This document shows, one piece after another, positions 8,455 to 15,047 of a DNA stretch of 17,085 nt (position 1 is the stretch's first letter; each line of letters opens with the position of its first letter). The stretch lies in assembly GCA_028818385.1 (NCBI GenBank), contig JAPPNY010000155.1:1-17085 (forward strand), written 5' to 3'. The stretch is from Spirochaetaceae bacterium. GTDB taxonomy: Bacteria > Spirochaetota > Spirochaetia > SZUA-6 > Bin103. A program made the position numbers and the translations under genes. The notes below the pieces were generated by a model, which saw only the letters and a list, made by a program, of their open reading frames with translations, ran no database searches and was not told the DNA's origin.

Positions 8455-8832
8455 ATGAAATGGGGAGAATGGCAGGCGGTGGCGGACGATGAGAGCAGAT
8501 GGGACCATCACCAGGAGAAGGGGGTCCTGAAGGCCGAACACCTCGCACAATTCGTTTTGCGAGTGTGGTTTGAGGAGGACTTGGACGTTTCCATCTATGA
8601 GCTGGACTTTCGTCCGTTGTTCGTCGACGAGAATCCCGGTGGCGTGTTCGAGTTGTTGAGAGACGAGGAACGGTTTCGGCAGGTGCTCGGAGACTATGCG
8701 CTGATCTGGCCCAATCCCGAGAGCGGTGCGTATGACGAGCATGCAATCGATCTGGCTCCCGAGTGTGTGCGCTTTTTCTGTGAGCGGTATGGAAAGCGAG
8801 TCAAGCGCGCACACCAGGAGAGGGTGGCCTGA
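8455..8832 (+). CDS. DUF2442 family protein
   Basis: Protein of 125 residues whose middle matches DUF2442: FVLRVWFEEDLDVSIYELDFRPLF at 33-56, GGVFELLRDEERFRQV at 62-77, then YALIWPNPESGAYDEHAIDLAPE at 81-103. The fold is a small beta-rich domain of unknown biochemical role, found beside DUF4160 in many genomes and predicted to be the antitoxin-like partner. It starts 7 nt after the DUF4160 stop, so the two are co-transcribed. The N-terminal 25 residues and the basic C-terminal tail extend beyond the common domain. Its TGA is embedded in CTGA, where the next gene seems to begin. Confidence 0.8.
   Translation: MKWGEWQAVADDESRWDHHQEKGVLKAEHLAQFVLRVWFEEDLDVSIYELDFRPLFVDENPGGVFELLRDEERFRQVLGDYALIWPNPESGAYDEHAIDLAPECVRFFCERYGKRVKRAHQERVA
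8816..8832 (+). promoter_or_regulatory. Ribosome site and CTGA overlap that set the deacylase start
   Basis: AGGAG at 8816-8820 is followed by eight bases and then CTG at 8829, whose last two bases belong to the TGA of the DUF2442 gene. No ATG, GTG or TTG occurs in the deacylase frame between the upstream in-frame stop (8781) and the GTG at 8877. Confidence 0.55.
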
Positions 8833-10415
8833 GTCGTTCCTCGAGCTCCACAGAACTCGTCGTTCGCGGCGGGCTGGTGTTCGACGGCACCGGCGCCGCG
8901 CCGGTAGAGGCGGATGTCGCGGTCAGCGGCGGCCGCGTGGCGGAGGTCGGACACATTCGTGCATCGGCGCCGGTGGAGATCGACGCGCGCGGGCTCAACG
9001 TCGCGCCGGGCTTCATCGACATCCACAGCCACTCCGACTACACGCTGCTGGTCGATCCGCGGGCGGTGAGCGCCGTGCACCAGGGCGTGACCACCGAGGT
9101 GGTCGGCAACTGCGGGCACGGCTGCTTCCCGATCAAGGACCGGGCGCTGTCGTCGCGCATCATCTACGGCTTCGACGGGCAGGTGCCGATCGACTGGTCC
9201 ACGCCCGCGGCGTACCTGGCGCGGCTGGAGCGGGCTCGGCCGGCGGTCAACGTCATGACGCTGGTGCCCAATGGCCAGTTGCGCCTTGCTGCCATGGGGC
9301 TGGAGGACCGCCCGGCCGGCGAAGCCGAGTTGGCGGCCATGACGCACCTCCTGGAAGAGGGCATGGACGCCGGGGCCTGGGGCTATTCGACCGGCCTGGA
9401 GTACGCCACCGAACAGGGCGCCCGCGAGCCCGAGATCACCGCGCTGGCGGCTGCCGCGGCCCGGCGCGGCGGGCTCTACGCGACCCACACCCGCGATCGG
9501 GACCAGGACGCAGTCGGCGCGGTAGAGGAAGCGATCCGCACGGCCCGCGCCGCCGGTGCCAGGCTGCAGGTCTCCCACTTGGCGCCGCGCAGCGGCCCCG
9601 ATCACACGGCCCGCTGCGTCGACGCGGTGGACGACGCGCGGGCCGCGGGCGACGACGTCGCGTTCGACATGCACACCCGTCTCTACGGCCTGACCTTCCT
9701 GTACGCGATGCTGCCGCATTGGCTGCTCGGCGAGAGCCCGGAGCACCAGGCGCGCCACCTGGGCATGCCCGAGTCGCGCGAACGCATCCGCGCGCATCGC
9801 TCCATCATCACCGGGCTCGGGGACTGGGGCCGCGTGTACCTGCTGGACAACGAGGTGTGGCCGGACCTGGCCCGGCTCGACTTCGAGGAGATCGGCCGCC
9901 GCCGCGGATCGGGCGCGTTCGACGCCGCCTGCGACCTGCTGCGCGACAGCGTCGGCGCCGACAGGGCGCCGATGGTGATCATGCGCAGCTACACGCAGGA
10001 GATGCAGGAGTCGGTGTTCGCGCACGAGTTGTGCGTGCCGGGGTCCGACGCGACCGCCCTGGCCCCGGACGGCCCGCTGGCGGGCTCGGCGTTCATGGGC
10101 GCCTATGGCTGGGCCGCCTGGTTCTGGCGCCTCATGGTGTGCGACAGCTCGCGTCTGACCCCGGAGGCCGCCATCCACAAGCTCAGCGGCCAGCCGGCGG
10201 GCATCCTGGGCCTTGCCGATCGGGGCGTACTGACACCTGGCATGCGGGCGGACCTCGCCGTCTTCGATCCCGGCAGCTTCGCGGACACCGCGACGACGTT
10301 CGAGCCCAACCAGCTCGCCACCGGCATGCGCCACGTGGTGGTCAACGGCACGATCACCCTCCGGGACGGGTCACTGACCGGGAAACGGGCGGGCGAGGTG
10401 CTGCGCAAGCGGTGA
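8829..10415 (+). CDS. N-acyl-D-amino-acid deacylase family amidohydrolase
   Basis: Protein of 528 residues of the amidohydrolase superfamily, D-aminoacylase branch, which hydrolyses N-acyl-D-amino acids or related N-acylated substrates. Counting from the CTG, the metal residues are H66 and H68 (DIHSHSD), C95 (VVGNCGHG), H220 (ATHTRD), H250 (QVSHLAP) and D407 (PGSDAT). As I recall, the Alcaligenes faecalis enzyme uses H67, H69, C96, H220 and H250, so the numbering agrees almost exactly with this start. The GTG at 8877 would give 512 residues but removes the opening strand LVVRGGLV that the family needs. The C-terminal small beta domain ends with GMRADLAVFDPGSFAD. The exact substrate is not predictable. 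It is convergent with the PhyH gene, 19 nt away. Confidence 0.9.
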   Translation: MSRSSSSTELVVRGGLVFDGTGAAPVEADVAVSGGRVAEVGHIRASAPVEIDARGLNVAPGFIDIHSHSDYTLLVDPRAVSAVHQGVTTEVVGNCGHGCFPIKDRALSSRIIYGFDGQVPIDWSTPAAYLARLERARPAVNVMTLVPNGQLRLAAMGLEDRPAGEAELAAMTHLLEEGMDAGAWGYSTGLEYATEQGAREPEITALAAAAARRGGLYATHTRDRDQDAVGAVEEAIRTARAAGARLQVSHLAPRSGPDHTARCVDAVDDARAAGDDVAFDMHTRLYGLTFLYAMLPHWLLGESPEHQARHLGMPESRERIRAHRSIITGLGDWGRVYLLDNEVWPDLARLDFEEIGRRRGSGAFDAACDLLRDSVGADRAPMVIMRSYTQEMQESVFAHELCVPGSDATALAPDGPLAGSAFMGAYGWAAWFWRLMVCDSSRLTPEAAIHKLSGQPAGILGLADRGVLTPGMRADLAVFDPGSFADTATTFEPNQLATGMRHVVVNGTITLRDGSLTGKRAGEVLRKR

Positions 10416-10434
10416 GAACCGAGCGATCTCCCGA

Positions 10435-11244
10435 TCAGGACTCCTCGCCGGTCTCCCGGTACAGGAGAGCCGTGCTGGCGGCCAGGACCTTGTCGTAGGC
10501 GGCCAGCGCGCCGGGGTCCAGGTCGGCCTTTGGTATCGGCTCCAGGTCGAAGTGGCCGTAGCGGTCCTCGCCCCGCACCAGGGTGGCGGTGTCGCGCATG
10601 CCGGAGGTCTGGCGAATGGAGGTGGGGACGTAGCGAACGGCGATGCCGATGCGGCGGTCGCCGCGCGCCGCCGGCGCCGAGCCGTGCACGATGAGGACGT
10701 GATGGAGGGACATCTGCCCCGCCTCCAGAATCAGGTCGACGGCCTCGCTCTCGTCCACCTCGACGGAGACCTCCTGGCCGCGGGTGAGCAGGTTCCGGTC
10801 GTCGACCGTGTCCGTGTGCGGCATCTGTCGAGCCGATTGGGAGCCGGGAATCACGCGCATGCAGCCGTTGTCGGGGGTGCTGGGCGACAGGGCGATCCAG
10901 GCGGTGACCACCTCGTCCGAGGACAGGCCCCAATAGGTGGCGTCCTGATGCCAGGAGACGAACGCGCCGTCGCCGGGGCTCTTGATGAACGCGTTGCTGG
11001 TCCAGCACAGCAGGTCCGGGCCCAGGATCTCGGCCACCGGGTCCAGCACGCCGGGGTGGCGCACCAGCTCGGAGAGCCATGCCAGCGCCACGTGGCCCTT
11101 GTGGCGAAGGATCGTGGGTGCCCGCTCCGGCTCCGCCTCCTCGAAGGATTCCAGCTTCGCTCGGAAGGCGGCCGCCTCCGCGAACGACAACGCCGGCAGC
11201 GGACACAGGTAGCCCTCATCGGCATAGCGTTCGCGTGCCGTCAT
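10435..11244 (-). CDS. Phytanoyl-CoA dioxygenase (PhyH) family protein
   Basis: Protein of 269 residues, a non-haem Fe(II)/2-oxoglutarate-dependent oxygenase of the PhyH family. The iron triad is H99 and D101 in SWHQDATYWGL, with the distal H187 in LIVHGSAP. An arginine in DRRIGIAVRYVP (198 or 204) should bind the 2-oxoglutarate carboxylate. The DNGCMRVIPGSQS segment is typical. Such enzymes hydroxylate small molecules, and bacterial members have very varied substrates, so none is assigned. The ATG at 11244 lies 9 nt after a TAGGAT box. The gene is divergent from the carboxymuconolactone-decarboxylase-family gene with only 49 bp between starts, so the two may be co-regulated. Confidence 0.92.
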   Translation of the reverse strand: MTARERYADEGYLCPLPALSFAEAAAFRAKLESFEEAEPERAPTILRHKGHVALAWLSELVRHPGVLDPVAEILGPDLLCWTSNAFIKSPGDGAFVSWHQDATYWGLSSDEVVTAWIALSPSTPDNGCMRVIPGSQSARQMPHTDTVDDRNLLTRGQEVSVEVDESEAVDLILEAGQMSLHHVLIVHGSAPAARGDRRIGIAVRYVPTSIRQTSGMRDTATLVRGEDRYGHFDLEPIPKADLDPGALAAYDKVLAASTALLYRETGEES

Positions 11245-11253
11245 GGGTCGATC

Positions 11254-11263
11254 ATCCTACCAT
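11254..11263. promoter_or_regulatory. Overlapping back-to-back -10 boxes between divergent genes
   Basis: On the minus strand TAGGAT (11254-11259) points to the PhyH gene; on the plus strand TACCAT (11258-11263) points to the CMD-family gene. The two hexamers share two bases. No convincing -35 element is visible for either, so this is tentative. Confidence 0.3.
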
Positions 11264-11293
11264 CAGCACACGCTCGCAGCGCAGGGAGGATGC

Positions 11294-11683
11294 ATGACAG
11301 ATCGCGACCGCTACGAATCAGGCCGCCGAGTGCTCTCGAAGATGCTCGGCGAAGCCGCCGCAGAGGCTTCCACGGAGACCATGCGCGCACTTCATCCCGA
11401 GTTCGAGCGACTGGTGATGACGCAGGTGATGCATGACCTGTACGGCCGCCCCGGGCTGGACATCAGGATACGCCTGCTGTGCACGATCGCGGCGCTGACG
11501 GTGCTCGGCCGGCCGGAGCAGATCGACGTTCACATCGACCGGGCGCTGGGCTCCGGATGCACGAAGACGGAGATCGAGGAGGTCATGCTGCAGATGAGCG
11601 CGTTCGGGGGATTCCCCGCGGCGTGGGACGCGCTGGCCGTGCTGCACGACAAACGGGACGGTTCGACCGCCAGGGAACCATGA
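11294..11683 (+). CDS. Carboxymuconolactone decarboxylase (CMD) family protein
   Basis: Protein of 129 residues resembling PcaC-type CMD proteins: GRPGLDIRIRLLCTIAALTVLGR at 51-73, then a helix with DVHIDRALGSGCTKTEIEEVMLQ and FGGFPAAWDAL at 104-114. PcaC decarboxylates gamma-carboxymuconolactone in protocatechuate degradation, but no other beta-ketoadipate genes are in the window, so the substrate is open. The cysteines (C63, C89) do not form a CxxC pair, so it is not an AhpD-type peroxidase. The ATG at 11294 follows AGGGAGGA closely and starts at the family N-terminus. An earlier in-frame start at 11243 is disfavoured because it would overlap the divergent gene's start. Confidence 0.85.
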   Translation: MTDRDRYESGRRVLSKMLGEAAAEASTETMRALHPEFERLVMTQVMHDLYGRPGLDIRIRLLCTIAALTVLGRPEQIDVHIDRALGSGCTKTEIEEVMLQMSAFGGFPAAWDALAVLHDKRDGSTAREP

Positions 11684-11712
11684 AGAACCGGGCCTCCGTG
11701 GTACGATGCAGG

Positions 11713-11728
11713 GCCGCCACGTGGCGGC
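11713..11728. promoter_or_regulatory. Perfect 16-bp palindrome before the bacilliredoxin gene (candidate operator)
   Basis: GCCGCCAC is followed immediately by its reverse complement GTGGCGGC. It lies just downstream of a -10-like TACGAT (11702-11707) and 12 bases before the ribosome site GAGGAGG (11741-11747). The position would suit a repressor operator or a 5'-leader feature. The absence of a loop argues against an efficient RNA hairpin. Confidence 0.45.
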
Positions 11729-11752
11729 GATACGCACGATGAGGAGGCTGCG

Positions 11753-12052
11753 GTGATCAAGCGGATGGAGAAGAAGTCGGAGTTGCCTGCCGACTGTTAC
11801 ATCTACAAGCACTCGAGCGCCTGCCCGGTGTCCGCGGCGGCGGCGCAGGTGGTGGAGAGCACGTCGTTCGATCTGCCCGTCTACTGGGTGAACGTGATCG
11901 AGCAGCGCAGGCTGTCCAACAAGGTTGCCGAGCGCTACGGCGTGCGGCACGAATCGCCGCAGCTCCTGAAGATCGAGCAGGGCAGCGCCACGACCGTCCT
12001 GAGCCACCACCAGATCTCGCCTGCGCAGCTCGCGCAGACCGTCGGCGGCTGA
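11753..12052 (+). CDS. Monothiol bacilliredoxin, YtxJ/BrxC-like thioredoxin-fold protein
   Basis: Protein of 99 residues matching the YtxJ/BrxC family. The active site is C24 in KHSSACPVSAAA, the single-cysteine form corresponding to TCPIS in Bacillus. The cis-proline lies in RHESPQLLKIEQG (P69), followed by the closing strand TTVLSHHQIS. In bacillithiol-producing bacteria these proteins are implicated in removing bacillithiol from oxidised protein thiols in the cytoplasm. Whether this organism makes bacillithiol cannot be told here; no bshA, bshB or bshC is in the window. The GTG at 11753 lies five bases after GAGGAGG (11741-11747), which makes it a better start than ATG 11765. It precedes the UxuA-like gene by 11 nt, so both are probably on one transcript. 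Confidence 0.88.
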   Translation: MIKRMEKKSELPADCYIYKHSSACPVSAAAAQVVESTSFDLPVYWVNVIEQRRLSNKVAERYGVRHESPQLLKIEQGSATTVLSHHQISPAQLAQTVGG

Positions 12053-12063
12053 GGGGCGGCTTC

Positions 12064-13050
12064 GTGTACGTGGGAACGCAGTTCGGCTGCCGGCACGACA
12101 CCGACATCGAGGTGCTGGCCCAGCTCGGCGTCATGCACGTGGACCAGATGCCGACGGAACCGTGGGAGGAGTGGACGGCCGATACGCTGAAGGCGCTGCG
12201 CGAGCGCTTCGCCCGGTACGGCATCGAGCTGGAGATGATCCACGTCCCGCTCGGATCGCGCAGCGCGTTCGTGAATGAGGCCGGCGCGATTTTCCTGGGG
12301 CCGAGCGACGCGCGTGACCGCCAGATCGAACGCATGTGCGAGACGGTGCGGATGGCCGCCGAGGCGGGGCTGCGCGGCCTCAACTACAACGTCACGCTGC
12401 TCGGCCACCTGCGCACCGAGCCGCGCTACGGGCGCGGCGGCGCGAAGCTGTCGTCGTTCGAGCTCGACAAGCTGGACCAGTCGCTCGGCACGTTCGAGGG
12501 CGGTCCCGCCGACGAGGACACGATGTGGGAGCGCATCGACCACTGGCTCCAGAACATCATGCCGGTGGCCGAGGAGTACAAGATCCAGATGGCCTGCCAT
12601 CCGTCCGATCCCGGCATCGGCTACGGCGTCGAGTATCGCGGCGTAGCCCGCGTGCTCGGCATGGTGAACGGCTTCAAGAAGCTGATCGAGCTCTACGACA
12701 GCCCTTACAACGGCCTCAACTTCTGCATCGGCTGCATGGCCGAGTCGCTGGAGAATCCGCGGGCGGACATCTACGAGGTGATCCGCTACTTCGGAGAGCG
12801 CGACAAGATCTTCAACATCCACTTCCGCAACATCAAGGGTGGACTGGGGAACTTCGTCGAGGTGTTCCCGGACGAGGGCGACATCGACATGCTCAAGGCG
12901 CTCCGGACCCTCAAGGAGGTCGGCTACCGGTACATGATCATGCCCGACCACGTTCCGGGACTGTCCGGCGCCGAGCCGCACCAGGTCGGCTTCGCCTACA
13001 CCTACGGCTACATCCACGCCCTGCTGCAGGCGGTGAACGAAGACCGCTAG
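12064..13050 (+). CDS. Mannonate dehydratase (UxuA)-like enzyme, xylose isomerase-like TIM barrel
   Basis: Protein of 328 residues of the UxuA family, shorter than E. coli UxuA (about 394). UxuA converts D-mannonate to 2-keto-3-deoxygluconate in glucuronate breakdown using Fe or Mn. The metal ligands are recognisable: H179 in ACHPSDPG, C221 in NFCIGC, H253 in IHFRNIKG and D295 in MPDHVPG. The SPYNGLNFC and GDIDMLKAL segments are also family-typical. Because of its length and divergence, the substrate could be another sugar acid. The GTG at 12064 starts the protein at the first barrel strand, with a GAGGGGCGG stretch upstream. It lies one base before the Gfo/Idh gene, a pairing that suggests oxidation of a polyol or sugar followed by dehydration. 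Confidence 0.85.
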   Translation: MYVGTQFGCRHDTDIEVLAQLGVMHVDQMPTEPWEEWTADTLKALRERFARYGIELEMIHVPLGSRSAFVNEAGAIFLGPSDARDRQIERMCETVRMAAEAGLRGLNYNVTLLGHLRTEPRYGRGGAKLSSFELDKLDQSLGTFEGGPADEDTMWERIDHWLQNIMPVAEEYKIQMACHPSDPGIGYGVEYRGVARVLGMVNGFKKLIELYDSPYNGLNFCIGCMAESLENPRADIYEVIRYFGERDKIFNIHFRNIKGGLGNFVEVFPDEGDIDMLKALRTLKEVGYRYMIMPDHVPGLSGAEPHQVGFAYTYGYIHALLQAVNEDR

Positions 13051-13051
13051 G

Positions 13052-14041
13052 GTGGACGGCCCGCTTCGCGTCGGCGTCTACGGCGCCGGCAACTTCGCCA
13101 ACCGCGAGCATCTGCCGAACCTGGCGCGGATCGACGGTGTGCGCGTGGTCGCGGTCTGCGACGTCGACCAGAAGGCGGCGCGAGCCACGGCCGCGCGCTT
13201 CGGCATCCCCGCCGTGTACACCGACGGGATGCAGATGCTTGCCGGGGAGCGGCTCGACGCGCTGTGGTCGGTCGTCCCGGCGGCCGCGCGCGGCGACGTG
13301 GAGGTGGCCGCGGCGGAGCGGGGCATCCACCTGTTCAGCGAGAAGCCGCAGGCAACGGAGATGCGGACCGCGCGGCGCATCGACGCGGCGATCCGCCGGG
13401 GTGGGGTGCTGTCCACCGTCGGCTTCCGCGAGCGCTACCGCCCGATCTTCCAGGAGGCGAGGCGCCTGCTCGCCGACAAGAAGGTCGTCCACGTCCGCTT
13501 CCAGAGCTTCCGCGACCTGCCGGCGCAGGACGCCGGCGACGCCGAGTTCCGCAGCTACGGAGCCGCCTTTTTCGACTGGGGGCCGCACGCCGTGGACTAC
13601 TGCCGGTTCATGAGCGGGCGGGACATCACCACCGCGCAGGCGTTCTTCGCCGACCGCCCGCCGTACCTGACGCCGCTGTCGGCGTCGTTCAATTTCGCCA
13701 TGACCGGCGGCGCCACCATGACCGTGACGTTCGTCTGCGCCGGTCCCGGCGGTCCGGCGAACGAGCCGTACTTCCTGATCTGCTACGAGGGCGGCTACCT
13801 CGGCGTGCACGGTTACGACCGCATCGAGATGAACGGCCGCACGGTGTACGAGGCGGAGGACTTCAACCCCTGGTTCGAGCTGGATCGGCGCTTCTGCGAA
13901 GCCGTCAGGAGCGGAGACGGCAGGGCGCTGCTGAACGACTACCGGGACGGCCTGTCCACGCTTGCGCCGCTGCTGGCGGGATGGGAGTCCGCGAAGCGGG
14001 GCGGCGAGCCGATCGATGTCGAGGGCTACCTTCGCGGCTGA
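13052..14041 (+). CDS. Gfo/Idh/MocA family NAD(P)-dependent oxidoreductase
   Basis: Protein of 329 residues. The N-terminal Rossmann fold has VGVYGAGNFA (7-16), and an acidic D37 in VAVCDVDQKA suggests NAD preference. The catalytic lysine K98 lies in the family motif SEKPQA. The C-terminal alpha/beta domain carries WGPHAVDYCRFMSG, where D182 and H179 fit the usual catalytic pair. The family oxidises or reduces sugars, inositols and sugar acids. The GTG start at 13052 lies one base after the UxuA-like stop, so the two genes are tightly coupled and probably act in one pathway. Its 3' end overlaps the convergent NUDIX gene by 16 nt. No signal peptide is present. Confidence 0.92.
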   Translation: MDGPLRVGVYGAGNFANREHLPNLARIDGVRVVAVCDVDQKAARATAARFGIPAVYTDGMQMLAGERLDALWSVVPAAARGDVEVAAAERGIHLFSEKPQATEMRTARRIDAAIRRGGVLSTVGFRERYRPIFQEARRLLADKKVVHVRFQSFRDLPAQDAGDAEFRSYGAAFFDWGPHAVDYCRFMSGRDITTAQAFFADRPPYLTPLSASFNFAMTGGATMTVTFVCAGPGGPANEPYFLICYEGGYLGVHGYDRIEMNGRTVYEAEDFNPWFELDRRFCEAVRSGDGRALLNDYRDGLSTLAPLLAGWESAKRGGEPIDVEGYLRG

Positions 14042-14652
14042 CCGCTCTCCTGCCCGGCGAGCTCGAACAGGGCTCCGAGCACCCGGTAGGTGAGGCCCCA
14101 GATCACCTCTCCGACATAGGCGATCCCTGGAAACACCAGCCGGCGTTCGCCATCGGCGATCTCCACCGAGGTGCGGTGGGACGCGTCCGTCAGATGCTCG
14201 ACCGGGATCCACATCGCCGCGGCGACCTCCGACGGCTGCGGACGCAGGGCCGGCCGCGCGGGCGCGCATAGATATACGAATGGCTGCAGACAGCCCAGGT
14301 GTGGCCGGCCCCGGCGTGTGATCGGCATGGGCGGCAGGGCGCCCAGGTACCGGCAGCGCGTCAGGTCGAGCCCGACCTCCTCGGCCGTTTCCCGCACTCC
14401 GGCCGCGCGCGGGTCTGCGTCGGTCCGGGCGATCCGGCCGCCGGGAAACGCCATCTGGCCCGACCACGGATCGTCCGGCCGCTCCGAGCGCTTGATGAAG
14501 CAGAGCTCCGGGGCGGCGTCGGGACCACCCAGCACCACGCAGACCGCGGCGGTGATCTCGTGCTCCGCGCACGGCTGGTCGTGCCCGCGTCGGGCGAAGG
14601 CATCGACGAATCGCTGTGCGGTCACCCATCGAGTGAGGTTCGCTTCGCTCAC
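14026..14652 (-). CDS. NUDIX hydrolase, CoA pyrophosphatase-like (NudL/NUDT7-8 group)
   Basis: Protein of 208 residues. The CoA-group motif is visible as CFIKRSERPDDPWSGQMAFPGGR at 51-73, followed by the NUDIX helix RETAEEVGLDL (87-97), whose glutamates bind Mg. As in other members of this group, the first glutamate of the classical box is replaced in the loop after PGGR. The likely reaction is hydrolysis of CoA or acyl-CoA to 4'-phosphopantetheine and 3',5'-ADP. The GTG at 14652 is chosen because upstream start codons would run into the divergent YbjQ gene. It lacks a spaced Shine-Dalgarno but has TACTAT exactly 6 nt upstream, suggesting a leaderless mRNA. Confidence 0.85.
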   Translation of the reverse strand: MSEANLTRWVTAQRFVDAFARRGHDQPCAEHEITAAVCVVLGGPDAAPELCFIKRSERPDDPWSGQMAFPGGRIARTDADPRAAGVRETAEEVGLDLTRCRYLGALPPMPITRRGRPHLGCLQPFVYLCAPARPALRPQPSEVAAAMWIPVEHLTDASHRTSVEIADGERRLVFPGIAYVGEVIWGLTYRVLGALFELAGQESGQPRR

Positions 14653-14658
14653 TCCCCC

Positions 14659-14664
14659 ATAGTA
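14659..14664 (-). promoter_or_regulatory. TACTAT -10-like box 6 nt before the NUDIX start
   Basis: The minus strand reads TACTAT, six bases, then GTG at 14652. The six bases GGGGGA touch the start codon directly and so are badly placed for a ribosome site. No -35 box was recognised. Confidence 0.3.
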
Positions 14665-14676
14665 AGCCGGCTCCCG

Positions 14677-14700
14677 TATAGTTCGGTCAGCAAGGGGAGG
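14677..14700 (+). promoter_or_regulatory. -10-like box and strong Shine-Dalgarno for the YbjQ-family gene
   Basis: TATAGT at 14677-14682 is followed by AAGGGGAGG at 14692-14700, seven bases before the ATG at 14708. The start is therefore well defined. A -35 element is not convincing. Confidence 0.45.
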
Positions 14701-14707
14701 ACGAACG

Positions 14708-15028
14708 ATGATCCTGTCAACGTCCGCGAGCATCGCCGGCCATCGCATCGTCAAGACGGTCGGCCTGGTGCGCGGCAACACGGTCCGCTCCCGCCACATG
14801 GGGCGGGACATCATGGCCGGCTTCAAGACCATGGTGGGAGGCGAGATTGTCTCCTACACGCAGATGATGGACGACGCCCGCTCCGAAGCGGTGGACCGCC
14901 TGGCCGCCGACGCTCAGAAGCGCGGCGCCAACGCGGTGACCGACATACGATTCACGACCTCCGCGATCATGAGCGGCGCGTCCGAGATCCTGTCCTACGG
15001 CACCGCGGTGGTCGTGGAGGCCGAGTAG
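14708..15028 (+). CDS. YbjQ family protein (DUF74, putative heavy-metal-binding domain)
   Basis: Protein of 106 residues that matches the YbjQ family along its full length: GHRIVKTVGLVRGNTVRSRHMGRD at the start, then GFKTMVGGEIVSYTQMMDDAR, and RGANAVTDIRFTTSAIM before a final strand TAVVVEAE. The family forms a pentameric small fold of unknown physiological role. The heavy-metal-binding name comes from weak similarity, and no cysteine is present here. A strong ribosome site precedes the ATG. It is divergent from the NUDIX gene and convergent with the unknown pair that follows, with 19 nt between the stop codons. Confidence 0.88.
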   Translation: MILSTSASIAGHRIVKTVGLVRGNTVRSRHMGRDIMAGFKTMVGGEIVSYTQMMDDARSEAVDRLAADAQKRGANAVTDIRFTTSAIMSGASEILSYGTAVVVEAE

Positions 15029-15047
15029 CCCGCCCCGGCCGGCGCGC

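Noticed and set aside
8877..8879. GTG as start of the deacylase
   Set aside because: It would remove the conserved first strand LVVRGGLV and shift the metal residues by 16; kept only as an alternative.
8694..10334. Minus-strand open frame opposite the deacylase
   Set aside because: The plus strand has all amidohydrolase metal ligands in order; the minus translation has no recognisable domain.
10416..10434. Terminator between the convergent deacylase and PhyH genes
   Set aside because: The 19-bp gap has no stable hairpin and no T tract.
12938..14629. Minus-strand open frame spanning the Gfo/Idh gene and NUDIX region
   Set aside because: It is antisense to a clear Gfo/Idh protein and out of frame with the NUDIX motif.
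14653..14832. Longer NUDIX protein starting at 14832
   Set aside because: It would overlap 125 bp of the divergent YbjQ-family gene, which has a strong ribosome site. The extra residues have no family counterpart.
15029..15047. Terminator between the YbjQ-family gene and the paralogue pair
   Set aside because: It contains a short CCGGCCGG palindrome but no T tract and no adequate stem.
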